Shown here: piece by piece, positions 37,906 through 46,106 of the stretch | Position numbering within the stretch: the first letter of the stretch is position 1 | Layout of the letters: each line of letters opens with the position of its first letter | Assembly: GCF_900094925.1 (NCBI RefSeq) | Contig: NZ_FMAY01000007.1 | Coordinates: 124,001-188,000, forward strand | DNA length: 64,000 nt | DNA from: Kosakonia oryzendophytica | Lineage (GTDB): Bacteria; Pseudomonadota; Gammaproteobacteria; Enterobacterales; Enterobacteriaceae | Direction of reading: 5' to 3' | The notes under the pieces: model-generated | What the model was told of the DNA's origin: nothing | Seen by the model: only the letters and a program-made list of their open reading frames with translations | Database searches by the model: none | Translations under genes and position numbers: made by a program

Positions 37906-37922
37906 GCAGGCGTGTCGCCTGC
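37906..37922 (+). other. GC-rich hairpin in the tssA-tssB spacer
   Basis: The perfect 7-bp stem GCAGGCG/CGCCTGC has a TGT loop and lies 20 nt after tssA and about 38 nt before the tssB start. With no U-run it is unlikely to terminate. It may be a processing or stability element favouring high tssBC expression, which is inference. Confidence 0.4.
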
Positions 37923-37960
37923 CGTCTAACCTTCACCGCGCATATTCGATGGAGAACATC

Positions 37961-38485
37961 ATGGCAATAAGTAACAGTGGTCAGAAATTTATCGCACGTA
38001 ACCGTGCGCCGCGCGTACAGATTGAGTACGACGTGGAAGTCTACGGCGCGGAGCGCAAAATCCAGCTTCCGTTTGTAATGGGCGTTATGGCGGACCTGGT
38101 CGGTAAGCCGGTGGAAAACTTACCCTCTATCGAGGATCGTAAATTCCTCGAAATCGACGTCGACAACTTCGATGAGCGTATGAAAGCGCTGAAACCGCGT
38201 GTGGCGTTTAATGTAGACAACACCCTGACCGGCGAAGGTCGCCTGAATGTGGATCTGACCTTCGACAGCATGGACGATTTCCTGCCGGACGCCGTCGCCC
38301 GCAAAGTCGAACCCCTGAACAAACTGCTGGAAGCCCGTACTCAACTTTCCAACCTGCTAACCTATATGGATGGTAAAAACGGTGCGGAAGAGTTGATCGC
38401 CAAAGTGTTGCAGGATCCAACACTGCTGAAATCTCTCAGCCAGTTACCCAATAGTGACGAAGCCGCGCAAGGTAAAGAGGAGTAA
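37961..38485 (+). CDS. tssB: TssB, small contractile sheath subunit
   Basis: This 174-residue TssB/VipA starts at ATG 37961 (MAISNSGQKFIARNRAPRVQ), preceded by GGAG at the right distance. The upstream ATG at 37949 has no site. It contains RVQIEYDVEVYGAERKIQLP, FVMGVMADL and RKFLEIDVDNFDERMKALKP, all family features. TssB forms the contractile sheath with TssC, whose gene starts 3 nt downstream. Confidence 0.96.
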   Translation: MAISNSGQKFIARNRAPRVQIEYDVEVYGAERKIQLPFVMGVMADLVGKPVENLPSIEDRKFLEIDVDNFDERMKALKPRVAFNVDNTLTGEGRLNVDLTFDSMDDFLPDAVARKVEPLNKLLEARTQLSNLLTYMDGKNGAEELIAKVLQDPTLLKSLSQLPNSDEAAQGKEE

Positions 38486-38488
38486 ACC

Positions 38489-39991
38489 ATGAGCAATCCT
38501 TCTCAACTGCAAGAACAACAGCAGGGCGCGCAGGCTTTTAGCCAGGATGAATTTAGCGCGTTGTTGAGTAAAGAGTTCCGTCCGAAAACGGACCAGGCGC
38601 GCTCCGCAGTCGAAAGCGCGGTGAAAACCCTGGCCCAGCAGGCACTGGAAAACACCGTTACGTTTTCCAACGACACCTACCGTACCATTCAGAATCTGAT
38701 TGCCGGTATTGATGAAAAACTGTCGCAGCAGATTAACCAGATCATTCACCACGAAGAGTTCCAGAAACTGGAAAGCGCCTGGCGTGGGCTGAACCACCTG
38801 GTGAACAACACTGAAACCGATGAGATGCTGAAAATCCGCTTTATGAGCATCTCCAAGCAGGAACTGGGGCGCAACCTGAAGCGCTTTAAAGGTGTCGGCT
38901 GGGATCAGAGCCCGCTGTTCAAGAAAATCTATGAAGAAGAGTACGGCCAGTTCGGTGGTGAACCGTTTGGCTGCCTGGTAGGCGACTATTACTTTGACCA
39001 CAGTCCGCAGGATGTGGAACTGCTTGGCGAAATGGCGCGCATCGGCGCGGCGGCACACTGTCCGTTTATTACCGGTACAGCGCCAAGCGTCATGCAAATG
39101 GAGTCCTGGCAAGAGCTGGCGAACCCGCGCGATCTGACCAAAATATTCCAGAACACCGAATACGCTGCCTGGCGTTCGTTGCGTGAATCAGAAGATGCGC
39201 GCTACCTCGGTCTGGTTATGCCGCGCTTCCTGTCGCGTCTGCCGTACGGTATTCGCACCAATCCGGTGGACAGCTTCGACTTTGAAGAAGAAACCGATGG
39301 TGCAAACCACAATAACTATTCATGGGCTAACGCCGCCTATGCGATGGCAACCAACATCAACCGCTCTTTCAAAGAGTACGGTTGGTGCACCTCGATCCGC
39401 GGTGTGGAATCAGGTGGTGCGGTGGAAAACCTGCCGTGTCATACCTTCCCGAGCGATGATGGTGGCGTGGACATGAAGTGTCCAACCGAGATTGCTATCA
39501 GCGACCGTCGCGAAGCAGAACTGGCGAAAAACGGCTTTATGCCGTTGATCCATCGCAAAAACTCCGACTTTGCTGCCTTTATCGGTGCACAGTCGTTGCA
39601 GAAACCGATGGAATATCATGATGCCGATGCGACGGCTAACGCGCGGTTGGCTTCGCGTTTGCCGTATCTGTTCGCTTGCTGCCGTTTTGCGCACTACCTG
39701 AAGTGCATCGTGCGCGACAAAATTGGTTCTTTCCGTGAGCGCGACGAAATGGAGCGCTGGCTGAACGACTGGGTGATGAACTACGTCGACGGTGATCCGG
39801 CGAACTCATCTCAGGAAACCAAAGCCCGCAAACCGCTGGCAGCAGCAGAAGTGCAGGTGCAGGAGATCGAAGATAACCCGGGCTACTATGCTGCTAAGTT
39901 CTTCCTGCGCCCGCATTATCAACTGGAAGGCCTGACAGTTTCTCTGCGTCTGGTATCTAAACTGCCGTCGCTGAAAACCAAGGAAGCGTAA
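38489..39991 (+). CDS. tssC: TssC, large contractile sheath subunit
   Basis: This 500-residue TssC/VipB has the N-terminal coil (residues 1-80) used for TssB binding, then EFQKLESAWRGLNHLVNNTE, the most conserved stretch, GEPFGCLVGDYYFDHSPQDV, and SRLPYGIRTNPVDSFDFEEE. The C-terminal part reads EDNPGYYAAKFFLRPHYQLE and GLTVSLRLVSKLPS. The length is normal. It is followed by an inverted repeat that may reduce read-through into the next gene. Confidence 0.97.
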   Translation: MSNPSQLQEQQQGAQAFSQDEFSALLSKEFRPKTDQARSAVESAVKTLAQQALENTVTFSNDTYRTIQNLIAGIDEKLSQQINQIIHHEEFQKLESAWRGLNHLVNNTETDEMLKIRFMSISKQELGRNLKRFKGVGWDQSPLFKKIYEEEYGQFGGEPFGCLVGDYYFDHSPQDVELLGEMARIGAAAHCPFITGTAPSVMQMESWQELANPRDLTKIFQNTEYAAWRSLRESEDARYLGLVMPRFLSRLPYGIRTNPVDSFDFEEETDGANHNNYSWANAAYAMATNINRSFKEYGWCTSIRGVESGGAVENLPCHTFPSDDGGVDMKCPTEIAISDRREAELAKNGFMPLIHRKNSDFAAFIGAQSLQKPMEYHDADATANARLASRLPYLFACCRFAHYLKCIVRDKIGSFRERDEMERWLNDWVMNYVDGDPANSSQETKARKPLAAAEVQVQEIEDNPGYYAAKFFLRPHYQLEGLTVSLRLVSKLPSLKTKEA

Positions 39992-39998
39992 GTAAAAC

Positions 39999-40027
39999 AG
40001 GCCGTAAGCCATGATTGTTTACGGCCT
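39999..40027 (+). terminator. Hairpin after tssC
   Basis: The perfect 9-bp stem AGGCCGTAA/TTACGGCCT (39999-40007, 40019-40027) has an 11-nt loop. AAAGGATTTT follows, so the T-tract is short. It may partially terminate the structural operon before the immunity-like gene. Confidence 0.55.
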
Positions 40028-40058
40028 AAAGGATTTTGTCAGGGATCGAGGACAGGGA

Positions 40059-40487
40059 ATGAAAATTCATACAGTGATAGCAAGCAGTCTGCTGATTTTA
40101 TCGGCGATGACCAGCGCGCAGACTCAATATTATGAATATCCCAGAAGCGAATCGTTGCCGGAAGATGATAGCTCGGTTTTCCCACGAGATCCTGCACTGC
40201 TTACCCATCAGGATCTTCATATGAGTGGAGAACGCTTTTTCACTGCGTGGACATCCAGAACCAACGAGCGTGAACGCATCAAAGCGGATCTCTATCTGTT
40301 AGGAGTACTGGATACCACGGAAGGAAAAGCCTGGTGCGGTTATAACCGACTAAAAGCGATTTCGATACACGAAGTGGTTTATTCGTATTTTACTGCGCAG
40401 CCGGCTGCGCGTTTACAGCATGAACGCGCCACCACGCTTATTCTTGAAGCAATGACTCAAAACGGTAAATGCAATAAAAGAAAATAA
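40059..40487 (+). CDS. Rap1a/Tai-like periplasmic immunity protein
   Basis: This 142-residue secreted protein starts at ATG 40059, and the signal peptide MKIHTVIASSLLILSAMTSA is followed by QTQYYEY. The mature domain ends with LYLLGVLDTTEGKAWCGYN, EVVYSYFTAQPAARLQHERA and AMTQNGKCNKRK. This Y-x-x-G-V-x-D ... W-C ... C pattern is that of the Rap1a/Tai immunity family, which neutralises type VI peptidoglycan amidases of the Ssp/Tae4 kind. No amidase gene is adjacent in the window, so it appears to be an orphan immunity gene. Family assignment is by pattern, and specificity is unknown. Confidence 0.72.
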   Translation: MKIHTVIASSLLILSAMTSAQTQYYEYPRSESLPEDDSSVFPRDPALLTHQDLHMSGERFFTAWTSRTNERERIKADLYLLGVLDTTEGKAWCGYNRLKAISIHEVVYSYFTAQPAARLQHERATTLILEAMTQNGKCNKRK

Positions 40488-40581
40488 TCGCGAAACAGAT
40501 GATACGTCAGAATTATCTGATTTCAGAATTGCGCCATTTTCTTTAATAAAGTGCGGATACATTTAGCTACACACAGAATTG

Positions 40582-40743
40582 ATGAATTATTCCTCTCATG
40601 TCGAGGGAATGAGTATTTCTGAATGGATATATCATCTATTCGGGAATAATAGAGGCAGAGGTAAAATATGGACGGTTTTATTCGGCCCCATGCTTACCCG
40701 TTTGCCATATAAGCGCTTTTTCGAAAGCAATATTTATCATTAA
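40582..40743 (+). CDS. Possible 53-residue small ORF upstream of hcp
   Basis: The ATG at 40582 (or in-frame ATG 40609, giving 44 aa) opens a frame reading MNYSSHVEGMSISEWIYHLF, then a Gly/Asn/Arg turn and KIWTVLFGPMLTRLPYKRFF, ending at TAA 40741, 15 nt before hcp. The protein would be basic, with aromatic hydrophobic stretches, and could be membrane-associated. The ribosome-binding site for 40582 is poor, and GAGGGA lies too close to 40609. It could be chance within the hcp promoter region. Confidence 0.25.
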   Translation: MNYSSHVEGMSISEWIYHLFGNNRGRGKIWTVLFGPMLTRLPYKRFFESNIYH

Positions 40744-40758
40744 CGAAGAGTAAATATT

Positions 40759-41241
40759 ATGGCTATTGATATGTTTCTGAAGGTCGATGGAGTTACGGGT
40801 GAATCGAAAGACTCTAACCACACCGGCTGGACTGATATCACATCTTTTTCTTGGGGTGCATCACAACCTGGAAATATGAGCGTTGGCGGTGGCGGCGGTG
40901 CCGGTAAAGTCAATTTCAACGACCTGCATGTTAACGCACTCATTGATAAATCGACTACCGCTATCCTGAAACACTGCGCTAGCGGTAAACACCTGAGCAA
41001 AGTTGAACTGTCTGTTTGCAAAGCAGGCGGTCAACAGGTTGAATATGCACGCATTACTCTGGAAGATGTGCTGGTCACATCTGTTCAGTACACCGGCGCA
41101 GACAATGGCGACACCGTGGGTGTTACCTACGCATTCCAGGCTGCGAAAGTGAAACAGCAGTACTGGGAGCAGTCTTCTTCCGGCGGTAAAGGTGCAGAAA
41201 CCACCGCAGGCTGGAACATCAAGGAAAACAAAGAGGCGTAA
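40759..41241 (+). CDS. hcp: Hcp (TssD), tube protein
   Basis: This 160-residue Hcp forms the inner tube of stacked hexamers and can chaperone small effectors in its lumen. It begins MAIDMFLKVDGVTGESKDSN and contains HTGWTDITSFSWGASQPGNM, GKVNFNDLHVNALIDKSTTA and LTSVQYTG-like VLVTSVQYTGADNGD, all characteristic. There is a GAAGAG ribosome-binding site and a 270-nt upstream gap that suggests a dedicated promoter. The next gene, 49 nt downstream, is a candidate Hcp cargo. Confidence 0.97.
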   Translation: MAIDMFLKVDGVTGESKDSNHTGWTDITSFSWGASQPGNMSVGGGGGAGKVNFNDLHVNALIDKSTTAILKHCASGKHLSKVELSVCKAGGQQVEYARITLEDVLVTSVQYTGADNGDTVGVTYAFQAAKVKQQYWEQSSSGGKGAETTAGWNIKENKEA

Positions 41242-41290
41242 GCGCTCATGGCGATCCCGCAAGGGATCGCTACTCTTTTCGGGATTGGGT

Positions 41291-41746
41291 ATGGCTAATT
41301 ATCTTATTTCTGTAAAACGCCTCTGGGAGACCAACAATTCTACCATTTCGACATACGAAATATCCGGAAGCACAATCAAAGGTTATTTTCTTGAGCGCCC
41401 CGGCCCTGATACCACGGTTTCGGGTCAGCTAAAACGTATACCTGAAGGCTCTTATCGCCTCAAATGGCATAACTCGAATATCTCATCCGTACAGGCTCAC
41501 AATCCTGTGCCACTTCTTTACAACGCCGATGTGCCGCAATCTCGTTACATCCTTATCCACAACGGTAACTATCCCTATAACACCGAGGGATGTTTGTTAA
41601 TCGGCGGCTCGAAGGGTACAGATTTTGTTGGTGGCAGCGTGCCGAAACTGACTGAGTTAAAAACATTTCTCACGGAGCACGGGATTGAAAACTTTACGCT
41701 GATGATCACTTCCTGCTATGTCACCTGCAACAACCAGAACGGTTAG
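41291..41746 (+). CDS. DUF5675-type candidate effector downstream of hcp
   Basis: This 151-residue protein has no signal peptide and starts at ATG 41291 (MANYLISVKRLWETNNSTIS). It has the features of the DUF5675 family: YEISGSTIKGYFLERPGPDT, a strand-rich middle, and YILIHNGNYPYNTEGCLLIG. The invariant-looking His90, Gly92, Gly100 and Cys101 resemble the His/Cys signature of YkuD L,D-transpeptidases, although the spacing is shorter. It lies between hcp and a gene for an exported protein 4 nt downstream. The cytosolic toxin next to a periplasmic partner fits an Hcp-delivered peptidoglycan-targeting effector. Enzymatic activity is inference. A phage-lysis-like role is the alternative. Confidence 0.65.
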   Translation: MANYLISVKRLWETNNSTISTYEISGSTIKGYFLERPGPDTTVSGQLKRIPEGSYRLKWHNSNISSVQAHNPVPLLYNADVPQSRYILIHNGNYPYNTEGCLLIGGSKGTDFVGGSVPKLTELKTFLTEHGIENFTLMITSCYVTCNNQNG

Positions 41747-41750
41747 GGTT

Positions 41751-42422
41751 ATGTTAAAACGAATCATTATGCTGATGTTGTGCGTGCTTTGCGGCCTGCC
41801 TGCCATAGCGTCTCAGACGCTGAAAAATGGCGTGTTGCAGGCGTATTGGTTGCCGGTGTGGAATAACGAGGGGACGAAGAGCACCGCCGAGTTAAAGTAC
41901 CGTTACTTTGTACTCAATACTTCCGGCAAGATCGATAAAGTGATCAATGTGACCTTTGCTGATAACGACGCCATCATCAACCGTGCGTTTTCGCATTTAC
42001 CTCCTTCATTTCTGAAATATTCGGAAGGGCACGCAGAGCAGGCGGGTCAGTTAATCATCGAAGGATTGAAGGTGCAACCGGAGTGCGATCGTTCTCTCTA
42101 CAGCGCAAAAGGCGTGACGTTCACTCCGATTGCCGGGCAACTTTCCGTGGCGAAAAATCTTGAGTTATCGGCAGGGTGTGAAGCGTATCCGTGGGCTGTG
42201 ACTTATACACTGAAAGCGGGCCTCGAGGGCCAACATTTCAAGCAGCAACCCGAGGCAACGGCAAAAGATTTACAGCCTGTTCCTCCGGAGCAACCGCTGA
42301 TTAAAATTGAGACTATTGACAGTAATTGGATCCGCGCTGCTGTGGTCGACCAAAGTAAAAACGATCTTATCGGTGAACCACAGGGTTACCTGCGTTTAGA
42401 CACGTTACAGCCGATCAATTAA
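41751..42422 (+). CDS. Exported partner of the candidate effector (putative immunity)
   Basis: This 223-residue protein starts at ATG 41751, 4 nt after the upstream stop. The signal peptide MLKRIIMLMLCVLCGLPAIA ends before SQTLKNG. The mature protein is beta-rich, with two cysteines that could pair (VQPECDRS, LSAGCEAYP), and contains WLPVWNNEGTKSTAELKYRY. I do not recognise a family. Tight coupling to the DUF5675 gene and periplasmic location suggest it protects the producer against that protein, which is inferred from context. Confidence 0.6.
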   Translation: MLKRIIMLMLCVLCGLPAIASQTLKNGVLQAYWLPVWNNEGTKSTAELKYRYFVLNTSGKIDKVINVTFADNDAIINRAFSHLPPSFLKYSEGHAEQAGQLIIEGLKVQPECDRSLYSAKGVTFTPIAGQLSVAKNLELSAGCEAYPWAVTYTLKAGLEGQHFKQQPEATAKDLQPVPPEQPLIKIETIDSNWIRAAVVDQSKNDLIGEPQGYLRLDTLQPIN

Positions 42423-42473
42423 GGTACTGCGTTACGCCTGAAGACAATTGACAGCCGAGGAAAAGTAATAAAA

Positions 42474-43304
42474 ATGCCCGGATGCACAGACACACTTAGA
42501 CAGCACTACACACAGCTTTTCACTGTAGCCGCGCTTTTCGCAGCGGCAAACGCCGTTGCAGCGACACCAGGAGAAGGGATTAGCGGACAATGGCGCATTA
42601 TTAGTGTCAATACCGATCAGCGTGCCATGACCTATCCCGCTACCAAATATAACGACCCACGACTGGTGGGGCGAGTTCTCAACTTCGGCCAGGATGCCAT
42701 TCGTGGTGATGTGGATGGCGGTATTGACTGCCAGCAACCGACCTACAACTCCCAGCCAGAGATGACGCTGAATGCCGTCATTCAACAAACGTCCGGGGAG
42801 CATAATGATGCACCGGTTACCCCAGTGGCGGAGGATTACGAGTTAAATATTCCCGGTGATCAAAAAATTACGCCGCAGCTGGTCAGCTGTAAGCAGGGCC
42901 ATCTGGGGCCGGACGGCGTGGTGATGAAAAACTGGGTTGCGTTGATCGCCGCTGACAGGTTGATCACAAACTGGTCAGAAAATGGTTATTTAATGTTGCA
43001 ACGGGTAAAACCCGGCGAAAAAACCGCGCCGAGTTTTTCATGTAACGCTAAGCTAAGCACCGTTGAAAAAACCATTTGTGACAGTGATGAACTCTCTGCC
43101 TGGGATCGCAGTGTTACTGATGCATACCAGACCTGGCAGTCGGAACAGGAAGAGATCCAGCCGGCAGATAAGGCGGTAATGGACAAAATGAAATCAGAGC
43201 AGCGGGCCTGGCTGGCAAAACGTAATCAGTGCCAGAGTGATGCGGTCTGCATCACGAAAGCCATGCGTGAGCGCGTCTCTGAGATCATGAGCAAGGTCTA
43301 TTAG
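42474..43304 (+). CDS. Periplasmic protein with LprI-like (DUF1311) C-terminal domain
   Basis: This 276-residue protein has an N-terminal signal (hydrophobic residues 14-29, ending ANAVAA before TPGEG). Residues 30-185 are an unrecognised domain (ISGQWRIISVNTDQRA, LVGRVLNFGQDAIRGD). Residues 192-276 match the lysozyme-inhibitor LprI N-terminal/DUF1311 pattern: FSCNAKLSTVEKTICDSDEL, SAWDRSVTDAYQTW, QRAWLAKRNQC, VCITKAMRERV, with four paired cysteines. LprI-type domains can inhibit muramidases, so this may be an additional cell-wall-protecting immunity protein. The gene follows the effector pair by 51 nt. Confidence 0.65.
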   Translation: MPGCTDTLRQHYTQLFTVAALFAAANAVAATPGEGISGQWRIISVNTDQRAMTYPATKYNDPRLVGRVLNFGQDAIRGDVDGGIDCQQPTYNSQPEMTLNAVIQQTSGEHNDAPVTPVAEDYELNIPGDQKITPQLVSCKQGHLGPDGVVMKNWVALIAADRLITNWSENGYLMLQRVKPGEKTAPSFSCNAKLSTVEKTICDSDELSAWDRSVTDAYQTWQSEQEEIQPADKAVMDKMKSEQRAWLAKRNQCQSDAVCITKAMRERVSEIMSKVY

Positions 43305-43332
43305 CAGCCCTATAAAACAAGGACAGGTTTTG

Positions 43333-43420
43333 ACCTGGCGCATCCGTGCCAGGTTACACCGCCACCGTAAATACTTGTTGTTGTCAAACGCAGCCGCTTT
43401 GACAAAAAACGGCGCCGTTT
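43333..43420. repeat. Cluster of three inverted repeats before tagH
   Basis: Three dyads occur: ACCTGGC/GCCAGGT (43333-43339, 43348-43354), TTGTCAAA/TTTGACAA (43381-43388, 43398-43405), and the perfect 14-bp palindrome AAACGGCGCCGTTT (43407-43420). They lie in the 146-nt spacer between the LprI-domain gene and tagH. The first may be a terminator without U-run, and the others could be regulator sites or RNA stems. Confidence 0.5.
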
Positions 43421-43450
43421 GAGTGCACATAACTCCAGCAGGAATACGCG

Positions 43451-45295
43451 ATGCGATTCACTATTATTACCAGTAAGCCCGGTCATCAGCCGCCGCAAAG
43501 CCGCTGTGACTTTTATCCTCCGGGCGGCACCATTGGCCGCGGCACTGATAACAACCTGGTGTTGCCGGACAATGACCGCTCAATCTCACGTCTGCAAGCG
43601 ATCGTCCATATTGCCGGAAACGGCGAGTGCCGTATTACCAACCGTGGTAACGTAACCCGCGTAGTGCTGAATGATATTCCGTTGGAGCGCGGACGCCAGG
43701 TTGAGCTTCAGGATGGCGATATTCTTGGCATTGATGACTATCGTATTGAAGTCACCGATCTTATCCAGGATACGCAACCGGTGAGCCGTATGGCCGCCAG
43801 CATGCAAGCGGAAATGTTCCCGCCGCCGGTTCAGACAGCGAAGCCCGCACCAGCCCGTGCACCGACGGCTGCGCGTGGTACTTCGTCGGAAAATGCGCCA
43901 GCATCAGTACCGACAGAGATCTGGGACAGCCTGATGCAGGAGTTCTCCATCTCCGACAGCATCTCCAGCAGCCGTACCAAGCCGCAAGAGCCGCAGAATC
44001 TTAACCCGTTTGCGGCACCAAAAGAGCCGGAACGCAACCCGGAAGATCCGCTCTCATTACTGAATAACAACGAACCGCTGGTCACACCAAAATCGCTGGC
44101 TTCCGACCAGTTATTCAATGACGAGCCGTTGTTTAAAAATGACAGTATTTTCAATGACGCCACGCCGTCTGCGCTGGTCCCTCCGGTTGAACATACGTCA
44201 AAACCGCAAGCCGCCGATCAGGATGAACTGGATCCGTTGGCACTGTTCGGTGGGGGCAGCAGCAGTGCCCCGCAAGCACGTAGTGACGATCCGTTGGGCT
44301 TACTGAGTGGCGCGGCACCGTTAGCCAGCGTGGACGATATTGCGCCGATAAAACCGACACCCTCAGAGCCGCCCGCACCGCGCGCGATCATTACTGAGCC
44401 GGCTATCAGTGAGACCCCGGCAAACCCGCAACCGATCATTACCGATCTGAGCGCTGGCGATCTCACCGGCACGCCACTCTTCGCTGACGATGAGCCCGTT
44501 GTTGCAACGGAAGAGAACACCGAACCGCAGGACTATGCGGGGATCACGTTGCCGACGCCGCAGGCAGTGCAGCGTAGTGCTGCACAAACGCCAAGAGGAC
44601 GCTTGCGTATTGATCCGGTTCAAAGCTATGCCGCGCAAAGTACGCCGTCGACCAGCAGCAGCGGTGATAGTGGCGATGTACTGAAAGGCGAATTGCTGGA
44701 TGCCTTGCTCGAAGGGATGGGGCTCAGTGATATGCAACCGATCCCGCAGTTCGATAAAGAAAATATGCGCCAGTTTGGTCAGATGCTGAGTATGTTTTCA
44801 CAGGGCACCGTTGCGCTGTTATCTTCACGCTCCATCCTGAAACGCGGCGTGAAAGCGGACATGACGATGGTGCTGGATGATGCCAACAACCCGTTCAAAC
44901 TGCTGCCATCCGGGAAAACGGTACTGATGCAGATGTTTGGTACGCGCATGCCGGGTTTTATGCCACCGAAAAAATCCGTTCGCGATGCGCTGATTGACCT
45001 GCAGGCGCACCAGCTAGGGATGATCTCCGGTATCCGCGCCATTATCGCGGCGATGCTGCAGTCGTTTAACCCGGAGCAACTCGAAGAAGATGCCAAACGT
45101 GACGGCGCGACAGCGCGGCTCGGTGTGTTATCGAACCGGAAAGCTGCGCTGTGGGACTACTTTGTGCGGACATACGCGCAAACCGCCGGTGAGATTGACG
45201 ATGACTTCCACACGCTGTTTGGTGAAGCGTTCCTGCACGCTTACGACATGGAGGTCAACCAATACAAAGACTCACAAAGCGGATCGGAAGAATGA
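43451..45295 (+). CDS. tagH: TagH (Fha), FHA-domain type VI regulator
   Basis: This 614-residue protein has an N-terminal forkhead-associated domain (about 1-95), with GTIGRGTDNNLVLPDNDRSI and SRLQAIVHI holding the phosphothreonine-binding Arg and Ser. A long low-complexity Pro/Ala/Asp linker follows (about 115-390), with repeated acidic 'DPLxLL/DxLF' segments. The C-terminal domain typical of TagH is LLDALLEGMGLSDMQPIPQF through the end. In other bacteria PpkA phosphorylates it to trigger assembly. It overlaps pppA by 4 nt (ATGA). Confidence 0.92.
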   Translation: MRFTIITSKPGHQPPQSRCDFYPPGGTIGRGTDNNLVLPDNDRSISRLQAIVHIAGNGECRITNRGNVTRVVLNDIPLERGRQVELQDGDILGIDDYRIEVTDLIQDTQPVSRMAASMQAEMFPPPVQTAKPAPARAPTAARGTSSENAPASVPTEIWDSLMQEFSISDSISSSRTKPQEPQNLNPFAAPKEPERNPEDPLSLLNNNEPLVTPKSLASDQLFNDEPLFKNDSIFNDATPSALVPPVEHTSKPQAADQDELDPLALFGGGSSSAPQARSDDPLGLLSGAAPLASVDDIAPIKPTPSEPPAPRAIITEPAISETPANPQPIITDLSAGDLTGTPLFADDEPVVATEENTEPQDYAGITLPTPQAVQRSAAQTPRGRLRIDPVQSYAAQSTPSTSSSGDSGDVLKGELLDALLEGMGLSDMQPIPQFDKENMRQFGQMLSMFSQGTVALLSSRSILKRGVKADMTMVLDDANNPFKLLPSGKTVLMQMFGTRMPGFMPPKKSVRDALIDLQAHQLGMISGIRAIIAAMLQSFNPEQLEEDAKRDGATARLGVLSNRKAALWDYFVRTYAQTAGEIDDDFHTLFGEAFLHAYDMEVNQYKDSQSGSEE

Positions 45296-46086
45296 ATATC
45301 AGCACCGCCTCAATATCCCGACAAGGCGAACGTGCCAGTAATCAGGATCAGACCGGCGAAACCATCGGTGAGCGCGCCGCGTGCTTTGTGGTCTGTGACG
45401 GTATCGCCGGCTTGCCCGGCGGTGACGTGGCGGCAGCGCTGGCGCGTAACGCAATCATCGCGCAGTTTGACGGTGATGCACACCTGAATGCTCAGTACAT
45501 TCGTCGGTATGTGAACGACGCTAACCGCGCTATCCGCGAAGAGCAGAAAGCGGTGCAGGATTATCATCGAATGGGGACGACCCTGGTCAGTTTGTTTATC
45601 GACAGGGATTACAAGCTGGCCTACTGGGCGCACGCAGGCGACAGCCGTTTGTACCTGTTTCGCCGCGGCTGGTTGTACCATGTCACCACGGACCACAGTC
45701 TGGTGCAGCAAATGAAAGATGCGGGTCATCAGGTTGAAGGGATTAACGGTAACTTGCTTTACTTCGCGCTGGGTCTTGGCGAAGACGAGCGGGAACCCAG
45801 CTATAGCGATGTGGTGCCGATTGAAGATGGCGACGCCTTTCTACTGTGCACCGATGGCTTTTGGCACGGCGTGACGGAAGAACAGATGCAGCAATCCCTG
45901 CACATGGTTAATACGCCGGACGAATGGCTGACGTTAATGAATCAAATCCTGCTGAAAAACAGTGTCGGGGCGCAAACCCAGCAGGACAACTATAGCGCCG
46001 TAGCGGTGTGGATGGGCACGCCTCAAGAGACAACGTTGCTGCATTCGCTCTCTGAAGCCGCCCAGTTTTTCCCTCTTCGTGATTGA
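45292..46086 (+). CDS. pppA: PppA, PP2C-type protein phosphatase
   Basis: This 264-residue metal-dependent phosphatase antagonises the PpkA kinase. The PP2C motifs are in order: RGERASNQDQTGE (Asp19), CFVVCDGIAGLPGGD (Asp35, Gly36), DYHRMGTTLVSLFI, WAHAGDSRLYLFRRG, FLLCTDGFWHGV and the C-terminal QQDNYSAVAVW with the final metal Asp. It is translationally coupled to tagH by ATGA overlap. It probably resets TagH phosphorylation. Confidence 0.93.
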   Translation: MNISTASISRQGERASNQDQTGETIGERAACFVVCDGIAGLPGGDVAAALARNAIIAQFDGDAHLNAQYIRRYVNDANRAIREEQKAVQDYHRMGTTLVSLFIDRDYKLAYWAHAGDSRLYLFRRGWLYHVTTDHSLVQQMKDAGHQVEGINGNLLYFALGLGEDEREPSYSDVVPIEDGDAFLLCTDGFWHGVTEEQMQQSLHMVNTPDEWLTLMNQILLKNSVGAQTQQDNYSAVAVWMGTPQETTLLHSLSEAAQFFPLRD

Positions 46087-46106
46087 TACAGCTTACAAGG
46101 ACTTTT

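Noticed and set aside
38444-39112. Minus-strand ORF of 222 aa over tssB/tssC
   Set aside because: It overlaps two certain sheath genes and has no recognisable domain.
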